A DNA stretch of 6,755 nucleotides from contig JAURLY010000117.1 of assembly GCA_030830945.1 (NCBI GenBank), positions 1 through 6,755 of the forward strand. Direction: 5' to 3'. Below the pieces are notes generated by a model. It ran no database searches and was not told the DNA's origin. It saw only the letters and a list, made by a program, of their open reading frames with translations. Shown piece by piece: positions 5,831 through 6,755 of the stretch; within the stretch, counting starts at the first letter, position 1, and the number at the start of each line of letters is the position of its first letter. The DNA comes from Gammaproteobacteria bacterium (lineage in GTDB: Bacteria > Pseudomonadota > Gammaproteobacteria > Pseudomonadales > GM7GCV1). A program made the position numbers and the translations under genes.

Positions 5831-5875
5831 ATGGACGAGTCTTTTAATTCCAAGTATCAAAGGCTAGGCAAATAA
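5831..5875 (+). CDS. possible 14-codon peptide ORF overlapping the grx 3' end
   Basis: ATG at 5831 follows the strong Shine-Dalgarno and opens MDESFNSKYQRLGK, then TAA. Its last 19 nt overlap the 3' end of the glutaredoxin gene on the opposite strand. It follows the 47-codon gene by 35 nt, so it could be the second cistron of the same transcript. It may be a genuine micropeptide, the remnant of a gene whose body was lost, or chance. The peptide itself shows no recognisable feature, and only the ribosome binding site supports it. Confidence 0.3.
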   Translation: MDESFNSKYQRLGK

Positions 5876-6093
5876 GAACGCAGTTCCATAAAGCCCCCAA
5901 TGTACTTATCTCCATGCACAATTTGTGGAACGGTCCGAATTGGCTTGCCCAAACGCTCTGCCAGATCCTCTTTGGATAGCCCCTCTCTATACATATCGAT
6001 GTATTGGTACTCGTGCCCAGCACTTTCCAGGGCACGCTGGGCCATATAGCAGTAGCCGCAACCTGGGCGGCCATAAATAGTAAATGCAGACAT
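5857..6093 (-). CDS. glutaredoxin
   Basis: This 78-residue thioredoxin-fold oxidoreductase uses glutathione to reduce disulfides or mixed disulfides in the cytoplasm. The dithiol active site is Cys12-Gly-Tyr-Cys15, preceded by IYGRPG. The cis-proline motif TVP (54-56) and the glutathione-binding glycine pair (GGF, 66-68) are both present, and the length is near that of small bacterial glutaredoxins (about 80-85). The ATG at 6093 has only a weak ribosome binding site. It stands alone on the minus strand, divergent from lptM and converging on the small plus-strand ORFs. No intrinsic terminator was found after it. The exact subclass (GrxA, GrxC or NrdH-like) is not settled here. Confidence 0.93.
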   Translation of the reverse strand: MSAFTIYGRPGCGYCYMAQRALESAGHEYQYIDMYREGLSKEDLAERLGKPIRTVPQIVHGDKYIGGFMELRSYLPSL

Positions 6094-6302
6094 AAAACTA
6101 AATTTCGATCTCTATTGGTTTCAGGATTTTTCTTCAATCACCCGGCAAAGCGATTCACCCAACTCTTAACCTGATGCACAAAACGTTAGCCAGTGGCTGA
6201 AATTCAATTTTCCGCACAGGTCCTAAAATTTGCACTTGCTAAAAGTTTACAAAAATTGCAATTGTATAGACAAAGAGGGTTAGCTGATCAAAGTGAGTGG
6301 TT

Positions 6303-6308
6303 TATACT
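6303..6308 (+). promoter_or_regulatory. possible -10 box of the lptM-lysA promoter
   Basis: TATACT is a good sigma70 -10 match, 27 nt before the lptM ATG. The sequence 17 nt upstream (TTAGCT, 6280-6285) is a poor -35, though the preceding 60 nt are A/T-rich. The rest of the 6094-6335 gap holds no gene, tRNA or terminator that I can see. Confidence 0.35.
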
Positions 6309-6335
6309 CGCCGATTATTTCAAGGATTTGCCCTA

Positions 6336-6452
6336 ATGCGTGCACGCGCTTTGATTTGTTTCTTTTTTGTCCTGTTTGGATTGGTGGCTTGCGGCCAAAA
6401 AGGGCCATTGTATATGCCCGAAAAGCCAGAAAATCCTGAACAAACCCAATGA
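6336..6452 (+). CDS. lptM: LPS translocon maturation lipoprotein LptM (YifL-like)
   Basis: This is a 38-residue lipoprotein. Residues 1-18 are a hydrophobic signal ending in the lipobox LVAC, with acylated Cys19 followed by GQKGPLYMP, the conserved start of mature LptM/YifL. The rest is a short polar Pro/Glu-rich tail. In E. coli LptM binds the LptDE translocon in the outer membrane and helps LptD reach its correct disulfide pattern. The family is typically encoded just before lysA or dapF, as here: lysA begins 62 nt downstream on the same strand. AAGGA (6322-6326) lies 9 nt before the ATG. The gene is easily missed because of its length, but the lipobox motif and position make the call firm. 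Confidence 0.92.
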   Translation: MRARALICFFFVLFGLVACGQKGPLYMPEKPENPEQTQ

Positions 6453-6514
6453 GAAACAACTAATCAATTAAGTCGACACATTAGACGCAAGTCATAACAA
6501 GATTCCAAGCCATC

Positions 6515-6755
6515 ATGAGCAACCATTTTGAATATCGCGAGGGCCGCCTGTTTGCCGAAGATCTGAGCATTGAAGATCTCGCGAGCCAATATGGCACCCC
6601 TTTATACATTTACAGTGTTGCCACACTTGCCAGACATGTTCGAGCCTGGCAAGAACCTCTGGGAGAGCGCGGCACGATTTGCTATGCGGTAAAAGCCAAC
6701 TCCAATATTGGTGTATTAAGTCTTATTGCATCCATGGGGGGCGGTTTTGATATCG
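6515..6755 (+). CDS. lysA: diaminopimelate decarboxylase LysA (3'-truncated by window edge)
   Basis: This is the first 80 residues of the PLP enzyme that decarboxylates meso-diaminopimelate to L-lysine, the last step of lysine synthesis. Family members are about 415 residues, so most lies outside. The sequence shows the typical opening (FEYREGRLFAEDLSIEDLA, then YGTPLYIYS) and the PLP-lysine motif CYAVKANSN with Lys60, followed by the Gly-rich GGGFDI. ATG at 6515 gives the usual N-terminal length, though its ribosome binding site is weak. It probably depends on the lptM transcript. A dapF gene would be expected downstream, outside the window. Confidence 0.95.
   Translation, partial: MSNHFEYREGRLFAEDLSIEDLASQYGTPLYIYSVATLARHVRAWQEPLGERGTICYAVKANSNIGVLSLIASMGGGFDI

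Noticed and set aside
5796..5856. Search for an intrinsic terminator between the small plus-strand ORFs and grx
   Set aside because: No G/C-rich stem with a T-run on either strand was found, so none is reported.
5844..6137. 97-codon minus-strand ORF overlapping the glutaredoxin gene in another frame
   Set aside because: The glutaredoxin frame has the CGYC, TVP and GG motifs. This one is its shadow.
6188..6198. AGCCAGTGGCT short palindrome in the grx-lptM gap
   Set aside because: The 5-bp arms with a 1-nt centre have no T-run, so it is neither a terminator nor a convincing operator.

Overview
The window looks like chromosomal DNA of a gammaproteobacterium, probably marine or halotolerant. 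The evidence is an lptM-lysA pair at the right edge, which is a gammaproteobacterial arrangement, and three genes matching the regulatory part of the proteobacterial dedicated sortase (Pds) system, a family found mostly in marine Proteobacteria. Base composition is moderate, and there are no tRNA, rRNA, IS or CRISPR signals.

Layout. (1) 1-1704, minus strand: a tight operon madL-madM-acyl-CoA synthetase (the last truncated by the left edge). It would import malonate by the two-subunit MadLM carrier and probably activate it to malonyl-CoA. A plausible sigma70 promoter lies at 1743-1771. (2) 1958-2680, plus strand: a secreted OmpA-domain protein, pdsO. It converges through a strong bidirectional terminator (2709-2743) on (3) 2753-5474, minus strand: the pdsR-pdsS response regulator/histidine kinase operon. 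(4) 5475-5875, plus strand: a regulatory region, then a 47-residue single-membrane-segment protein divergent from pdsR, then a perfect Shine-Dalgarno heading a 14-codon ORF. (5) 5857-6093, minus strand: a small glutaredoxin. (6) 6336-6755, plus strand: lptM (LPS-translocon maturation lipoprotein) and the start of lysA (diaminopimelate decarboxylase).

How it fits together. The kinase PdsS has a large extracytoplasmic sensor region and would phosphorylate the OmpR-type regulator PdsR. A 27-bp element, 22/27 identical, occurs upstream of pdsO and in the pdsR/small-ORF intergenic region. It contains repeats at about 10-bp period, as OmpR-type regulators use, so it is a candidate PdsR box tying pdsO, pdsRS and perhaps the small membrane protein into one regulon. 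The sortase and its LPXTG-type target, which normally accompany this pair, are not in the window. They may lie elsewhere or be missing.
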